This document shows, piece after piece, positions 10,507 to 22,651 of a DNA stretch of 64,000 nt. Within the stretch, counting starts at the first letter, position 1. Every line of letters begins with the position of its first letter. This DNA is from Terfezia claveryi. Taxonomy: Eukaryota > Ascomycota > Pezizomycetes > Pezizales > Pezizaceae. A model generated the notes under the pieces. It was not told the origin of the DNA. It did not search any database and saw nothing but the letters and a program-made list of their open reading frames with translations. Both the position numbers and the translations under genes were made by a program. The DNA lies in the NCBI GenBank assembly GCA_015179025.1, contig WHUX01000018.1, positions 248,001 to 312,000 on the forward strand, given 5' to 3'.

Positions 10507-11372
10507 CTAATCCCAATCATCGTCATCCTCATCCGCTGCCTTCCCTTTACTCCTCCCCGCCGCCCCAAACTTGATACTGCTCCTCGCCCTCCTCTCGTCC
10601 TCCGCCAGCTCCTCCTCCTCCCCCTTCCTCCGCAGCCTATAATCCTCCGGCTTAATCCCTTTCACCTCCACCAATAACCGCTCAATGTCTATCCCGTACC
10701 CAGTCATTAGCCCCGATCCCCACTCTCCTCTACCCTCCACCCCATTCCCAAGTAGGACTACTTACTTTCCAATCTCGTCTCCCCTGCACCCCCCCACTCC
10801 CTCAACGTCACCACCTGCTTCACAATATCCCCCTTCTCGTATACCAACACCGTCGGGCAATTCCTCTCCGGATACTCCTCAATCGCCAACCCTGCCCTCA
10901 TCTCACAAAACTTCACATCGGGAAACTTCCCGGCCGCCTCCCTCCACAGCTCCCCCAACACTCTACTCTCCGGCTGCCCACTACTTGCACCATACAGTGC
11001 CACCAACACCACTTCATTCATACTCGCCTCCGTGACCATCTTCATATATTCCGCCTTCGTCAGCGGGTACACAGAGCCGTGCGGCGAGATGTGGATCCTA
11101 TTTAACTCTTTCATCCGCTTTTGGCGGTAGATTTCGAGGAACGCATCGTCTTCTTCGTCCTCCAGCTCATCGAGCTCGTCGAGATCTTTGCCTTCGAGGC
11201 GATTCTCGTGCATGAGTCTGGCGGCCTCGACGTAGGCTTCCTCGATGAACTTTGCGGGGGAGGGGGGTTTCTCCGGGATGATTTTGTGTTTGCGTAAAAT
11301 GTCATTCCATTCGGTGTCCGCGTTAGGGTCATCGATAGGGACGTTGACGGGCATGTCGGGGAGGCCGCTCAT
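10507..11372 (-). CDS. PLP2: phosducin-like protein (PLP2/VIAF family)
   Basis: Two exons, 11372-10766 and 10688-10507 (77-bp intron, donor GTAAGT, branch CTAATGAC), close in frame to give 262 aa. The start is the ATG at 11372 (MSGLPDMPVNVPIDDPNADT), typical of fungal Plp2. Residues ~1-90 form the acidic helical N-terminus with TEWNDILRKHKIIPEKP. Residues ~110-210 form the thioredoxin-like fold (VLVALYGASSGQPESRV, AIEEYPERNCPTVLVYEKG). The C-terminus is acidic (DEDDDDWD). In yeast, Plp2 is an essential co-chaperone of the cytosolic chaperonin CCT/TRiC in actin and tubulin folding; this function is known for the family, not shown here. The thioredoxin fold lacks a CxxC, as expected. ARV1 follows upstream on the same strand. 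Confidence 0.9.
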
Positions 11373-11561
11373 GGTGGGCAAGCGACTTGTGTGATAGTTA
11401 TGATGGAACAAGAGTGGTGGTTGTGATTGGGAATAAGTATGAACGTACAAGTACTGCTGATTCTTGGGCGTTGGCGGGGCGGCTTGGCATCATGACGCGC
11501 AGAGAGATTCATCAAGCCAGCCAAAAAACGCTCTATTTACCATGTCCCAATATCAAAATAG

Positions 11562-12615
11562 CTATCCCCTCAGGCCTACAGTATCCACTAGATCTCCTCC
11601 CAACCAAGCCCACACCATCCTCCCCACTCCACCCACCCCCTCCTCCACCCAACCCCCCCCAACCCCAACCCACCACAACACGCCTCCGCCCACACCCGCC
11701 CTCACAACCGCCCCCACCAACGCCAGCCCCGCCGCCCAAAAATACCCCACCCCAAGCAAAATCCTCAACGCCTCCACATTATTCACCACCACCGCCCACC
11801 CCACACTTTTCGCCGCAGCAGGGACATCATAGTCCCAAATCACCATGAGAATTGGGAATAATTTCGTACAAGAGGAGACGAGGAGCGCAGTACTGACGGC
11901 ATTGGGGCGGGGGAAGGAGAAGAGGAGTCGGGTAAGGAGACGGATGAGGAGGTGGGAGAGGAGGGACTCGGTTGTGCAGAGAAGAACTAAGTAGTGTCAG
12001 TCATCAAGTGGAATCGGGGGAGAAAAGATTTGTGGGGGGGAAGGGGCGTACGGAAAAAGAGATACTGAAGAACAATCGGCTGCCTAGTGAGCAATTTATA
12101 GTTACTCCTCATCTGGGCATTCAGAGGGGCTTCCTTCTCGATTCTAGCCCACGTTAAGTAGACATCAAACAGAAGCAGTAGAATTCCCAATCTCAAAATC
12201 GACGGATCGAATTGATCATCTTCCCTTCCTAGTCTATTAAACAATAAATGTCTATACACCTACACAACAGTTAGTCCGCAGCCCCACAGCGCACAGGGTA
12301 AGAAGCATCTCGGAGACCGACCTGCGGCTTCATCAACACCAAATCAATAAACAGCACCACGAAATCATGCTCCACATATTTATCCGCAAACCCCTTACAC
12401 CTTGGACACTGCGTGAGTCGCACTCCCCTCCCTAGTGCTCTATCATCAGCGTTACTGTAGGGTGTGTAGAGGGAGGTTACTGGGTAGGTGCATTCGATGC
12501 AGAGGTATGTTGAGGAGGCGTTTGCGGTGCGGGGGGGGGGTTCGCAGGTTGATGTTGCTGTGGAGGCGGGTTGGTCGAGAGATGTGGTGGTGGAGGTGGG
12601 GGTGTTTTGTGGCAT
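11562..12615 (-). CDS. ARV1: ARV1 sterol/GPI homeostasis membrane protein
   Basis: Three exons: 12615-12322, 12259-12052 and 11986-11562. Introns are 62 and 65 bp; the frame closes to about 308 aa. The ARV1 homology domain is clear: a zinc-ribbon-like segment (CIECTYPV...LTQCPRCKGFADKYVEHD), then LLFIDLVLMKPQVYRHLLFNRLG and a first membrane helix (LGILLLLFDVYLTWARIE). Exon 3 adds a further hydrophobic stretch with VNNVEALRILLGVGYFWAAGLALVG. The two CxxC pairs are present. ARV1 acts in the ER in sterol trafficking and GPI-anchor synthesis. I chose the ATG at 12615; an in-frame GTG 45 bp upstream exists, and the Pro/Thr-rich N-terminal ~35 residues are unusual, so the start is uncertain. Confidence 0.88.
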
Positions 12616-13351
12616 TGGAGCGCACGCCAGGCGGAGGGCGTTGCGGGCGGATGGGGCCACAGGGTTGTTTTCCGTCTTACTATTGCTGAAGGTGAAATTA
12701 CAGAGCTATGGACAGGGATACCACATTGGGGAAGGCGCTGCGGGAAACGTGGGACTACTTGTTTAGGAAGTACCCAAAGTATCATCCAGCCGATGAAACA
12801 GAAATGATATCAAGCTATTTGCCTAACTATGGACGGGAAGGAAAGAGCGCAGTAAGGGTCAACGTAGATCGAAGCAAGTGAAATAAATGCGTACTGTGAA
12901 ACCTCGAAAAGCGAGGAAGCTCGCTGCCGCACATAGTGTGGTCTGACTGCCAGGGAGTAAATAAGTGTAGGATCAATCAAACGACTGCTGCAAGGAAACC
13001 AACAAAAAGAGACATGAGCCACCAGCTAATAGCCAAACCAAATACCAACCCCCCACAAACAAAAGAAAAAGGTAGGTAGTCGAGCGAGACCGGAACAGGA
13101 ACACCAGGAGGAGGAAGAATTAGCAGAATAGCAAAGTCGTTAGTCCGCGAAAATCAAAACCGAGCGAAATTACCATGCCCAAATCAAAATAGCGATATAT
13201 ACCATTGCCGCGGAGACAATTTTCCTGCCATAGATCTTCCGATATGCTTCCCAAAAATACATTGTTTCCGTCCTCCAAACTCAGACCAATACCAATCCAA
13301 CATGCAACCCTGACTACTACAGCTCTTTATGTTTACACCCACCTCTAGTGG
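12616..13351. other. intergenic
   Basis: Between the ARV1 start and the end of the VIT-like gene, both on the minus strand. It presumably holds the ARV1 promoter. No coding segment or RNA gene recognised. Confidence 0.45.
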
Positions 13352-15360
13352 CTACCCCCTTCTACCACTGGTGTATTCTGGTGGAGTAGACATCGCGTGG
13401 GCTGGTAATACCGCACTCACTTTGTTCCCTGCCGCTGCCCCAGTCGCTGCCCATGTGCTTAATGACGCTGCGCTCGATATTGCACTTGCAGCCTCCAGCC
13501 ATTTGGGCATATCTAGGTTTTGTCCTCCCAGCTCCCAGAGCTTATCTGCTAGTTCCACAGACTCAACCATGGGGGATAACGACTCGCCATGCTTGGGTGT
13601 GGGGGGTGGGGTAGCAGGCGTGGTACGGGTGTAATCAGAGTCAAAGCTGCTAGGGATACTATCGCGTGATGCCTGTGTGAGTAGCCGCCCAGGCCGTTGG
13701 GAGATTTCCACGAGTTTTGGACGTTCCTTAGAGATGATGATGCTGGCGGTCGCCTATAATTTAACATGAAGTCACTAACCTGTTTTATGTTGATTTGATA
13801 GAACAGGGAGAAGAAAATTTACCAGGGCTGCTCCACGGTACCCTCGACTCACGTCCATAAGGTCGAAAATCTCCTTTTCAGCCTTCGCTGCATCACCATG
13901 TAACACTTCATGCTCGTCATCGGCATCTTCCTCTAACCAGCTGGTCGGCGAACGAAGGGGGTGAGAACCAGAAAGCCACTGGCCTTCACTCTCAAAGGAA
14001 ACATCGAGATCATGAGGAGTTCGTGTGGAATAGTCACCAAAGTCAAACCACTTAAAGTCGTCGTCTAGATTCGGAACCTCGTCATGTTCTGTTTCCTCTT
14101 CAATACTGTCGTTGGCATCATCTTCGAGTTCATATTCATTATCTGTCTCACTGTCTGAGAGGAAGAAAGAGTGGGCAGAAGTGCCCGAGCTTCGACTAGG
14201 CGAATATGCTACGTAATAGAAACGAGGCATAAGTAGTATGATACTTGTTAAAGAAGAAAGAAAAACCTACCAGTCATAGAATACTTTGAGAACCGCTTGC
14301 ATTCACGGATCCGGTGGAGCTCTTCTGCTCTACAGTACTCCTCAAAGATAGCCATAGGAGCGTATTCCACTTCGCCTGACTTCTGTGGAAGCGCTGCTGG
14401 GCGACAAATCATTTTCAGATTGTTGTATGTCTGAGCAGTTGTTCGTGGAGCTGGTGGACAGCGAGGGGTGTCAGCCGTCATGATGGCTAGATCAAGGTCG
14501 CCTTGTCCCTACTATATAGTCAGATACACAGAACAGGATCGTCGCCAACAGGTCCTTCCTCCATGCAGCTAGCGGTATGTTGTTTTCGGTAGTGTTATAC
14601 ATACCAGTGGGTCAGAAACTTCAATCCGCGTCTTGCAAGCTATAAATCGTGACCTGATTTTATGTGATGAAGAACTAACTTGCATCACTGAGAGAGGGTA
14701 TTTGGACTCAAGGTTGATGCCACATTTATGGCGGGTTGCATTCTCCGGGGGTTGTTGCTTGCCTGGAAGTGGTAGAGACATGTGGATCGCATTGTCTTCT
14801 TGTGTTGGACGGAAACTGTACCTGCAGCACAGCATATAAAATGTGAATGCAAATTCGAAAAATAAGCCAAAACGTGATCAACAACACCGTCAACGCCTAT
14901 AATACAAAACACCCTTCATAGCTTCATTCAGTACCATTTAAAGTCGATTAATATTAACATTCAAATCTCCCAAAAACAATGAAAAATAGACCCACTTCAT
15001 AAATATCACGACATCTCTCTCCACTTCAATCCTGCCAATGTTGCATCTGAAGAACGGCCCATCGGTCAATGTGTTTACGCAGTGCCGGCCCTCAAGCCGC
15101 GTCTCAGGCGCCCCAAGTATCATTCCTCCCTCTTTTTCCACCTCACATTCTACGAGACTGACATTTGTGCCATCCGGTAGCCGCACGCTGAACACTGCAT
15201 CCTCCAGCGCTCGTAGTGTTATGTTCTCAAACAGTAAACCTAGGCTGACGTAGGTATCGCCTTGTGTGACCAGGATGTCGAATGACAAGTGCACCAACGA
15301 GGCGCGAATGTTTTCCAGCCCATTGGGCATGGCGTCAATGAGCTCTATCGAGGGATCCAT
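13352..15360 (-). CDS. VIT-like domain protein, no vWA domain seen
   Basis: Five exons: 15360-14996, 14821-14605, 14508-14271, 14208-13823 and 13753-13352. Introns are 174, 96, 62 and 69 bp, all GT-AG, and the frame closes to 535 aa. The N-terminal ~180 residues resemble a VIT domain (the inter-alpha-trypsin inhibitor/vault type): a VRLPDGTNVSLVECEVE strand, DGPFFRCNIGRIEVERDVVIF, then YSFRPTQED and a VSSSSHKI segment like the family's 'SPSH.I'. In most VIT proteins a von Willebrand A domain follows. Here it is absent; instead there is an acidic Ser/Asp/Glu-rich region (about 290-400) and a weakly hydrophobic Ala-rich tail. The domain call is by pattern and moderate; no function is proposed. 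Confidence 0.5.
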
Positions 15361-16368
15361 TTTTTGTATGCTTGTTTATCTGCTTGTGTGCTGCAAGAGT
15401 GCTCTGATCATAGGCTGTCCAATTTCAAAAATGGTTGGCAGATGCCACCTCTTTTGAAGTAGAAAGGTACTTATATCCTCGTGAGAGGGTCCGCACTAAG
15501 AACTGTACTTAGCTAGTATAGGGCGGCAAGGCGGTAGGGCGGTACGAAACGAAACGCGGGTATCAGAGTATAGCTACTCCAGAACCAAAAGTGAAATTTT
15601 CAATTCCACCCTGTGGATTATCTCACTGATGACCAGAAAGGAGGGACCACGAGGAGGGAACGACTGTAAGGATGGACTGTGACGAAATCAAATGCTGGTA
15701 ACCAAAAACGTCCACAAGACCAAACAGAACCTGCCCCTCAAGTTACATCTTTGCAAACCGCCTTCTTATATTTTATTATTTGCCATGAGGGTACGGTACG
15801 GCTCACGACATGACACACAATCAGATCCACCTTCCACAATTTGCATATAGTGCAAACAACCAAAACAAAATAAATGGTTGGTTAAGAACTGGAAAAGGGT
15901 GGGGCGGAGACGGCAGAGACAGGACAATTGGTAGCCACCTTGCCGCAAGGGCGTTTCGAAGTTATCTTTTGAGTTTCCTCGCTTCTGCATACTGGATGCA
16001 AGGGGAACAGCATCCTCTCTTTTTAGCTACTTGCATGACTGAAGCAGTAAATGTAGAACGACTAAATACCAAGTACATACGTTTCAGCACAGTATACTTA
16101 CTGTAGTTCCCTGCAGTCTGCCATTGGCCACCCATCTTGGGTGAACGTAATATAGCAGATGTATGTCATTGCTCTAGCTAAGTGTAGATCCAGGGCAAAC
16201 TCTTGATGAAGGCCTGAATCTGGAGAGGCAATACTGGTATTATTGTGTAGTGTGACACGCATCTGTAAATTAGTTCCCGGTGTTGCAGGCACAATCAGGC
16301 TGCAACCAAGGGTGTCGTGCATGGGGAGCTGGAGGAAATTACGAAAATTATCGATATATTTGAGGAAG
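15361..16368. other. intergenic; one motif-less open frame
   Basis: The promoter side of the VIT-like gene. A minus-strand open frame from 16388 to 16098 (VPATPGTNLQMRVTLHNN...) runs up to the left end of the inverted-repeat element but has no ATG and no recognised family. It might be a truncated exon. Confidence 0.35.
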
Positions 16369-17250
16369 CGCCGACAGGGGTGTACCACCTTACCTATTAT
16401 AGTATCAGAGCAACACGGACCAGACTACCTAGGGTATCAGACACAACTACACTCAATATAAGCAAGTAGATTTCATATAACTATTCTGACTGCGAAGAGA
16501 AAATAGGCGTAGCAGGATATGGGTAATCGTAACGTATACATTCGTAACATTCCACAGTATTACCGCTATACAACAAATGCAAGAGTCGCTATAGAGGGCA
16601 AGACCATTGAACAGTGGCATAGCAGTATCCGGGATAAGCACGTGTCATGTTCTCAAAGCCTGTTGATGGCACAGCAGTTACTATCAAGCGACTTGATGAT
16701 TCGCATATACTCCGTACATACTGACGATATTAAGGAGAGCTTCCGATATGAACCCCCCAATAAATTAACCTGCCCATATGAACCCTCCTATCGTATTAAC
16801 CTGCCCATATAAACCTTCCTAGGTATCATGATTAACCCGTCATATGAACCCTCCTATTATATGGAGCTGCCATATGAACCCCCCCATTCATATGAACCCG
16901 CCCTATGAGGAACCTAGCTTATGTGAACTTCTATATATATATAGGTTACCTAAATGGCAACCACGATATATTATGACTGATGATTCGGCAATTGAACAGC
17001 GTGCCATACGCACCTTGACCTGGATAACACCGTACGAAGTTAGCGAATGGAGGAATGGGTGAATCATGTACAGGCAACGTTGGATAGTCTTGACAAGTTT
17101 GCGTGCAGAGGATATTGCCAATAGAAATCAGTGGTGGGAGTTGTAGAAAAATGACTTCTATTTTCTGTTTACATTCAGTATAGTTATGTGAAATTGATAT
17201 CCGTGTTGTTCTGATACTATAATAGGTAAGGTGGTACACCCCTGTTGGCG
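16369..17250. mobile_element. non-autonomous element with long terminal inverted repeats
   Basis: The outermost 51 bp at 16369-16419 are the inverse complement of 17200-17250 with two mismatches (both begin CGCC.ACAGGGGTGTACCACC). A second, weaker inverted block (16469-16507 against about 17156-17195) lies further in; the left arm carries ~48 extra bp between the blocks. The interior (~780 bp) has no transposase. It contains about five direct copies of a CATATGAACCC motif (16747-16900). The ends resemble hAT termini (CAGGGGTG), but I see no 8-bp target-site duplication, so the class and exact boundaries are uncertain. Confidence 0.7.
16742..16905 (+). repeat. CATATGAACCC direct repeats
   Basis: Five to six copies of a TATGAACCC(T/C)CC motif spaced about 17-35 bp apart, inside the inverted-repeat element. 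These could be subterminal transposase-binding repeats; their function is inferred only. Confidence 0.6.
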
Positions 17251-18396
17251 GGCTTGAAGCACTCCCTATATTTGATCAATTGATGCATGGAAGATGGCGG
17301 GACAGATGTCAATTCGTAGGAGGGATCGCTCGGAACTATGAGGCATGAAAGAACGGGTTGGGGGATCGACTGCCTGGGTGAGTTTCTGCGGGGCAGGAGT
17401 GACAGTGGGGGGAGATCGTAGTGCCACTTACTACTGTACTTCCTTTCTCCGCTTTCTTTGCTTTTTCTGTGTTCGTTCCTTTTTATATTATCTTTTCACG
17501 GTTTACGTTAGTAGATTTGTAGAGCTGAAGACGAGTGTAAGGCAAGACAGAGGCCATGCATGTCAAGTTGCTCCGCCTGCAATAATTGGGATCAGAGAGC
17601 TTCATTCATACTAGCACTGTAGCTCCCCACATACCTAGCTCTTCGGGGGAATATCAGACGTGGACAATCCCATGGGTTTTGCATCTTTTGAGGATGAAAC
17701 TCATCTGGCACCCATCCCGAGCGGCGTGATTCACCCTCGGCTCTCAGCCAAGTCGTACCAAGACCATTCGCGGAGACCTGCTTGCCATGGGTTCATGTGA
17801 GGAACCTTCCGATGTCTCGATTGTGGTCGTTGTGATTGATCTCATGTATGTACTGCTGGAATACCTCGCAGAGGTGGGTAAGTGCCTAGGTAGGTTCCAA
17901 GATCCAGATGAAATTCCGCATGGTCATGATCAGCTTGTTGGCTTTCAATGAAACCATTATTACTTCGAGCAGACAGTTACAGTAATGCTAAACAATTGAA
18001 TTGCAGCCCTGTCGACATTGTTGTCGATTAAGTGGGCGCCAAGACGTCGGTCGGTGTTCAGTTAATGCCAAGATTTACAACTTTTAGCTATTGTTTCGGA
18101 TATCGCGAATTTTGAAGATTATTGGAAGTGAATAGGAGGGATTCACAATCTCCACACTGTGAGAGGGACGACACTATCATTGCGATAAAAAGCCTGGTTC
18201 ACTTCGTGCCATAGTCCTTGTGAGTCCATCTGTATTGATCTTTACGAACACCAAAGCAAAAAGCACACTGCTTCTGGAGAACTACAGGACCCAATACGTA
18301 CGCAAGGGAGGTCATATATTTCAACCCCCATTCTTAGGAGTACCATACGCCCAACGGCCCCCACCCACAAACCATACCTGGGCTATCCTCCTTGCT
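17251..18396. other. intergenic upstream of IPI3
   Basis: Promoter side of IPI3 plus unassigned sequence. A plus-strand frame at 17345-17614 has no motif. Confidence 0.45.
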
Positions 18397-20211
18397 ATGC
18401 TCTCCGAACAAGTCCTCGTTGGTACCCTCCACTCTCCCACTGACCCCTCCACCTCTGAATCCACCCTATCCATCTACGACCTTCATACCTACAAGCACCT
18501 CACAACCTACAAGCGCTCCTCTACGGCCAAATCGGGTCTGGCAGTAACTTCATCCCACATCTACGCTGCCCAAGCAGACAAAGCCGTTATCAATGTCTAT
18601 GACCGCTCTAAGGGCACTCTAGCATCCACTGTTCCATTTACCGAGCAGTTTACCGTGCTGGCAGCGAGTCCTGGGGGGGCATTCATTGCTGGAGGAACAG
18701 AGAATGGAAGGTTGACGATTTGGGAGGTATGTGGTCGACCCCTATTTGTGGCCTCTTTGGACGTATCATGCCAATCAGAAAACAGGGAGTGGATCCTAAT
18801 GCTGGAGTATTGGTTGTGGGATAGGTTGCATCGGGGAGGTTCATTAGCACAGGGCATATACACCTACAGCGCGTGACAACCGTAGCATTCGACCCTACAG
18901 ATACATTCATCATCACGGGCTCCGCCGACTCAAATGCCTACGTCTGGTCCGTGGCACAGCTCACGGATTTGAGAAGCTCAGCTGATCGAAAACCAGAGAG
19001 AATATTAGATCATCATCAGAGGGAGATTACCACTATAGTGGTTGGAAGGGCAAACGGGCCAGCAAATATTGCCATCACCGCATCCAAAGATCTGTCTTGT
19101 ATAGTAAGTTTCACGGTCTCCACTTTTTAAGGACCCGTTTAACTAATCATAGAGCTAATATTCCTAGGTATGGAACTATCAAACAGGTCTTTTCCTCCGA
19201 CGCTTCCTCTTCCAAATAGCCCCTCTCACCCTTGCCCTCGACCCCGTCGACCGGGCTTTCTATGCTGGATTTCAGGACGGCTCGATACAATGTATCGATT
19301 TCCACGGGAACTCCCTCCCTCAACCAGCACCATCTAGCACATCACACAGGCTCTTTGGCTCGGAAGGCCGGAACGTCCCAATTACTATCGGAGCGGGTGA
19401 AGATTCACGACATGGTAGGAAGTGGGTATCTGCGGGCCACGACAGTCCGGTAACGGCGATTGCAGTGCTATACGAAGGAAATTTTGTGGTCACGGGGAAT
19501 GAGCGAGGAGAGGTGTGTGTATGGGATGTGGCTACTGGGAGCTTATATAGAAAGGTAGTGGGACTGAAAGGTATTTTTCATCAGTTCCCATACGATTGTG
19601 GCTTCCCTCACGATTGCTGGGGTAAGCATTGTCTGAGGGAGTAAATGCGGTGCGGCCGGGCTTTCAATTTGCCATTGCATACTCTCTTAGGCTCTTTGGA
19701 AAATCACTAAACTAATTCTTCAAAAGCGCCAATAACAGCCCTCCAACTGCTTCCCCCCACCGGCTTCCTCTTCCGCTCCTCGATACCCACCACCCACCCG
19801 CCGCTTCTACCCCTGAAACCCCGCTACGAATCCCTTAGTACCTCCTCCACCACTTCCTCACCCCAGCAAGCCTTCTACTTCGTCACCACCCAATTCCTCA
19901 CCCAAATATCCTCTCCCTCTCAGCAACCCACCTCATACTCTTCATTCTGCCCTGCAAACGGCCTCTCCCAAATCCTCTCTAGCGCGCGAGAAATGTCCTC
20001 ATCTACTGGATCAGCTATAGGCGGTGGATTAGGTGGGGTTGATCCAAGAAAGAGGGTGGAGGATTTGGAGAGCGAGTTGGTGAGGATGCATAGGAGTTAT
20101 GAGCAGCTTGTGGGGTTACATAAGGGGTTGTGGGAGAGGCAGGCGAGGTGGATGGTTGAAGTTGGCGTGGAGGGTGGGAAGGATGGGGAGGGGGATGAGA
20201 TGGAGGAGTAA
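18397..20211 (+). CDS. IPI3: pre-rRNA processing WD40 protein Ipi3
   Basis: Four exons: 18397-18726, 18825-19103, 19168-19570 and 19727-20211. Introns are 98, 64 and 156 bp; the frame closes to 498 aa. The start MLSEQVLVGTL and the AAQADKAVINVYDR and GGTENGRLTIWE segments are characteristic of Ipi3. WD repeats follow (VTTVAFDPTDTFIITGSADSNAYVWSV; HDSPVTAIAVLYEGNFVVTGNERGEVCVWDV). The C-terminus is a predicted coiled-coil helix (KRVEDLESELVRMHRSYEQL) typical of the family. Ipi3 joins Ipi1 and Rix1 in the nucleolar/nucleoplasmic Rix1 complex needed for ITS2 processing and 60S maturation. The longer frame that opens at 18220 lacks family similarity before 18397. Confidence 0.9.
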
Positions 20212-20496
20212 AGAATGGGAGCGGTGGTGTACGATATATATCCTGTTGTATTTTGTTGGAGTACATTGAGTATATTGATATTTTGGGTTTGGTATATAAA
20301 AGTCGTCACTAATTTTCCGTCCTCGAATGAGCAATTGGAGCTTATGGTCCCCAACTGTGAAGGGTTTTCAAAAGGAAGGTTTTAAGAATATATTGCCTAT
20401 CCCATCCCATGCCACGAAGAGTAAGAGAAGGTAAAACTATGAAACAGCAACACTGGAGCTAAATTCCAGAGAAGGTGTGACTTTGTCCATTTTGTT

Positions 20497-21906
20497 TCAC
20501 CACCCACAACCCGGCACACTTCCATCTCCCCACATTCTCCCCCCACCCTCCGCCAACTTCACCTTCTCCAACGCCTCCTTCGCCCCTTCCTCTCCCCCAA
20601 CTTCACTCTTAATCACTATATCCGGGTCACACCACTCTGGATCCTCCAACGCATGCACAAAGTAATCCATGATCTCATTCCACAAAAGCGGGATGATACA
20701 CTCTGAATACATCGTAGCCGCCGAGAAAGTACTACAGCCAAACCTCAAATCTGCAACCTGAGTCCCTGTAGGCTCGCTATTTACGATATATGTTCTGCAG
20801 AGTTTCTTTAAGAAGAGCCTGAGTTGGGGGGATGTAAGCGCTGCGACGGAGTATGCCGGTTCCGAGAACACGCAGGATTGAAGCTGGGAAGCCCAGGTGG
20901 AGTAGGTTTTATCAAGGTACTGAATAAGTCCCCCTGCGCCGGTGCCGGCTGCCGCGATGAATATCTTTGTAGTCTTGGGAACTAGGTTCTTGACGACTTT
21001 TTCAAAGACCATCTCTATATGCGCCTCCGGGTCTTCGCTGCCGGCAACCACGTTCCACGTAGGATCATATTGTCTAATCCTTCCTCCGAGCTTCCACGGT
21101 TTCTCTCTCGCACCCCATGACTGTGTAGGCACGGTAGTGTTGAGCTCAGGGTCGTAAATCAACGCGCCGGAGTTTGCGATGATAACCGAGTAACCCTCAG
21201 ATATTGCGCGGGAGACGATAGCCTCCATTGAACCCGTGCGGAAGCTTCCATTTTCCCCGTCGATAGCACGAACAGACCAGAGGCCTAAGCTGTTATTGTC
21301 GTCAGGGATGAGTATAAGGCATTTTTCTGGGTTCTGCGGGAGGTCGGCAGAATAGAGGATGGGGACGTGAGTGTGGTGGGTGCCTTGGGAGAGCTTGAGG
21401 GTGCGGAGGCCCAGGGCGGAGAGCCGCTCGTGGATGAGCTTCCGGAAACATGCTAATGTGAGAATGAATAGAGTGTTAGTGGGGGTGTCTTTGTCCTCGT
21501 ACCGAGGTTTGTTGGGTCCCCCTAGAAGGACATGGGCAATATAGAAACTGCGATTCTGCATGCCCTTATCCCAGAATCAGGGGAATTCATATAGACGTAC
21601 CAACAACTGCCTCTCTGCGTCGTTCATTGAGCCTTTGGTTCTTGGATACTTTATACTCGAACGACTTGTCTGGCTTCTCAATCTGCCTGAGCTCATCCTT
21701 GTCGTTGAAGAAAAGCCTATGGCGTGAAGTTAGCCTCATGTTTCTTGAATTCCATCTGCAAATTGCCATCATCTAAAGCTCCAAAGTACAATGAATTAAT
21801 CTGGTTGGCACGCGGTGAATATGAAACTGGACAGGATATACCCCAACTCCTTCAAGTCCTCTGGATATTCCTGTTCAGCAACGACTCTGCGGCGCCGAAC
21901 AAACAT
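20497..21906 (-). CDS. ARB2: Arb2-domain protein
   Basis: Three exons: 21906-21842, 21716-21601 and 21452-20497. Introns are 125 and 148 bp; the frame closes to 378 aa. The short first exon (MFVRRRRVVAEQEYPEDLKE) joins LFFNDKDELRQIEKPDKSFE and KVSKNQRLNERRREAV, the classic N-terminal Arb2 signature. The alpha/beta-hydrolase-like core follows: IANSGALIYDPEL and IFIAAAGTGAGGLIQYL, where the usual nucleophile-elbow serine is replaced (GTGAGG). Fission-yeast Arb2 is part of the Argonaute siRNA chaperone complex ARC in RNAi heterochromatin, and an Arb2 domain also occurs in Clr3/Hda1 deacetylases. Role here is by homology. Confidence 0.88.
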
Positions 21907-22651
21907 CGTTCATGTGTTTCGATTAACTTTCTGTTTTCTATCTTTGTGATCCCAGCTTTGTCGGTAGCTTTAGGGTTCTCTGTTCGGGGCGAGGTTGGTA
22001 AACCACACTATCTTTGTTTGGCGTACGTATAGAATAAAGAAGCCGTTGCTGGCAAAGGATAGTTGGCAGTTATAGGCCCCGCTGCACTGGAGGCCTGATG
22101 GGATATTTTGTCGTTGCGTTGTTTGTATAAACGTCTGGTGTGAGTGGAAGGAACAAGGCCTCCTGCAGCGCACGACGTCACGTTGGTGGGGCTCGTTCGG
22201 TCGGCCCGCACTTTGCGTAGGATCAGCGCCGACACCTGCAGTTTGCAGCTCCAGAATCAATGGGTTTCTGACTTCACTTCGTCAACGGCGAAAATGCATG
22301 GGATTCAAAGTCCTATATTTTGATCTATGGCGTCCGACTGGAAAAAACTACCTGCTGTACAGCACTCATAGATCCATCTCTGCCGTCTATATCAACAACA
22401 CATATTCCTCCGCTCTGCGGTAGCATCCTTTCCCCCAGACAAGTTGAGCATTAACGAAGGCCAACCCAAGAGATATTATAAAATGACAATTAACGCCAAT
22501 TGACCCCCCAAACGTGTAAACAGTTCCCAAACTAGAAAATGAAATGAAATAGCCCAATCATCTGGTATAACGAAGGGAAAAGTCTCCCAGGTACAGCAAA
22601 AGCCAGAAGCTCCCCAACCCCTACATGCAGAATAAAAGGACACTTTCACAT
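21907..22651. other. intergenic, ARB2 promoter side
   Basis: Upstream of ARB2 and downstream of MET16. It contains an ACGTCACGT (CRE/bZIP-like) site near 22169. No gene seen. Confidence 0.4.

Noticed and set aside
10685..11035. Plus-strand Pro/Ser-rich frame opposite the phosducin-like gene
   Set aside because: Antisense shadow of a well supported gene.
12477..12785. Minus-strand frame starting MILWVLPKQVV upstream of ARV1 as its first exon
   Set aside because: It is in a different frame overlapping ARV1 exon 1 and has no ARV1-like features or needed splice sites.
18220..18396. N-terminal extension of IPI3 from 18220
   Set aside because: The extra residues show no family similarity; the Met at 18397 matches the normal Ipi3 start.
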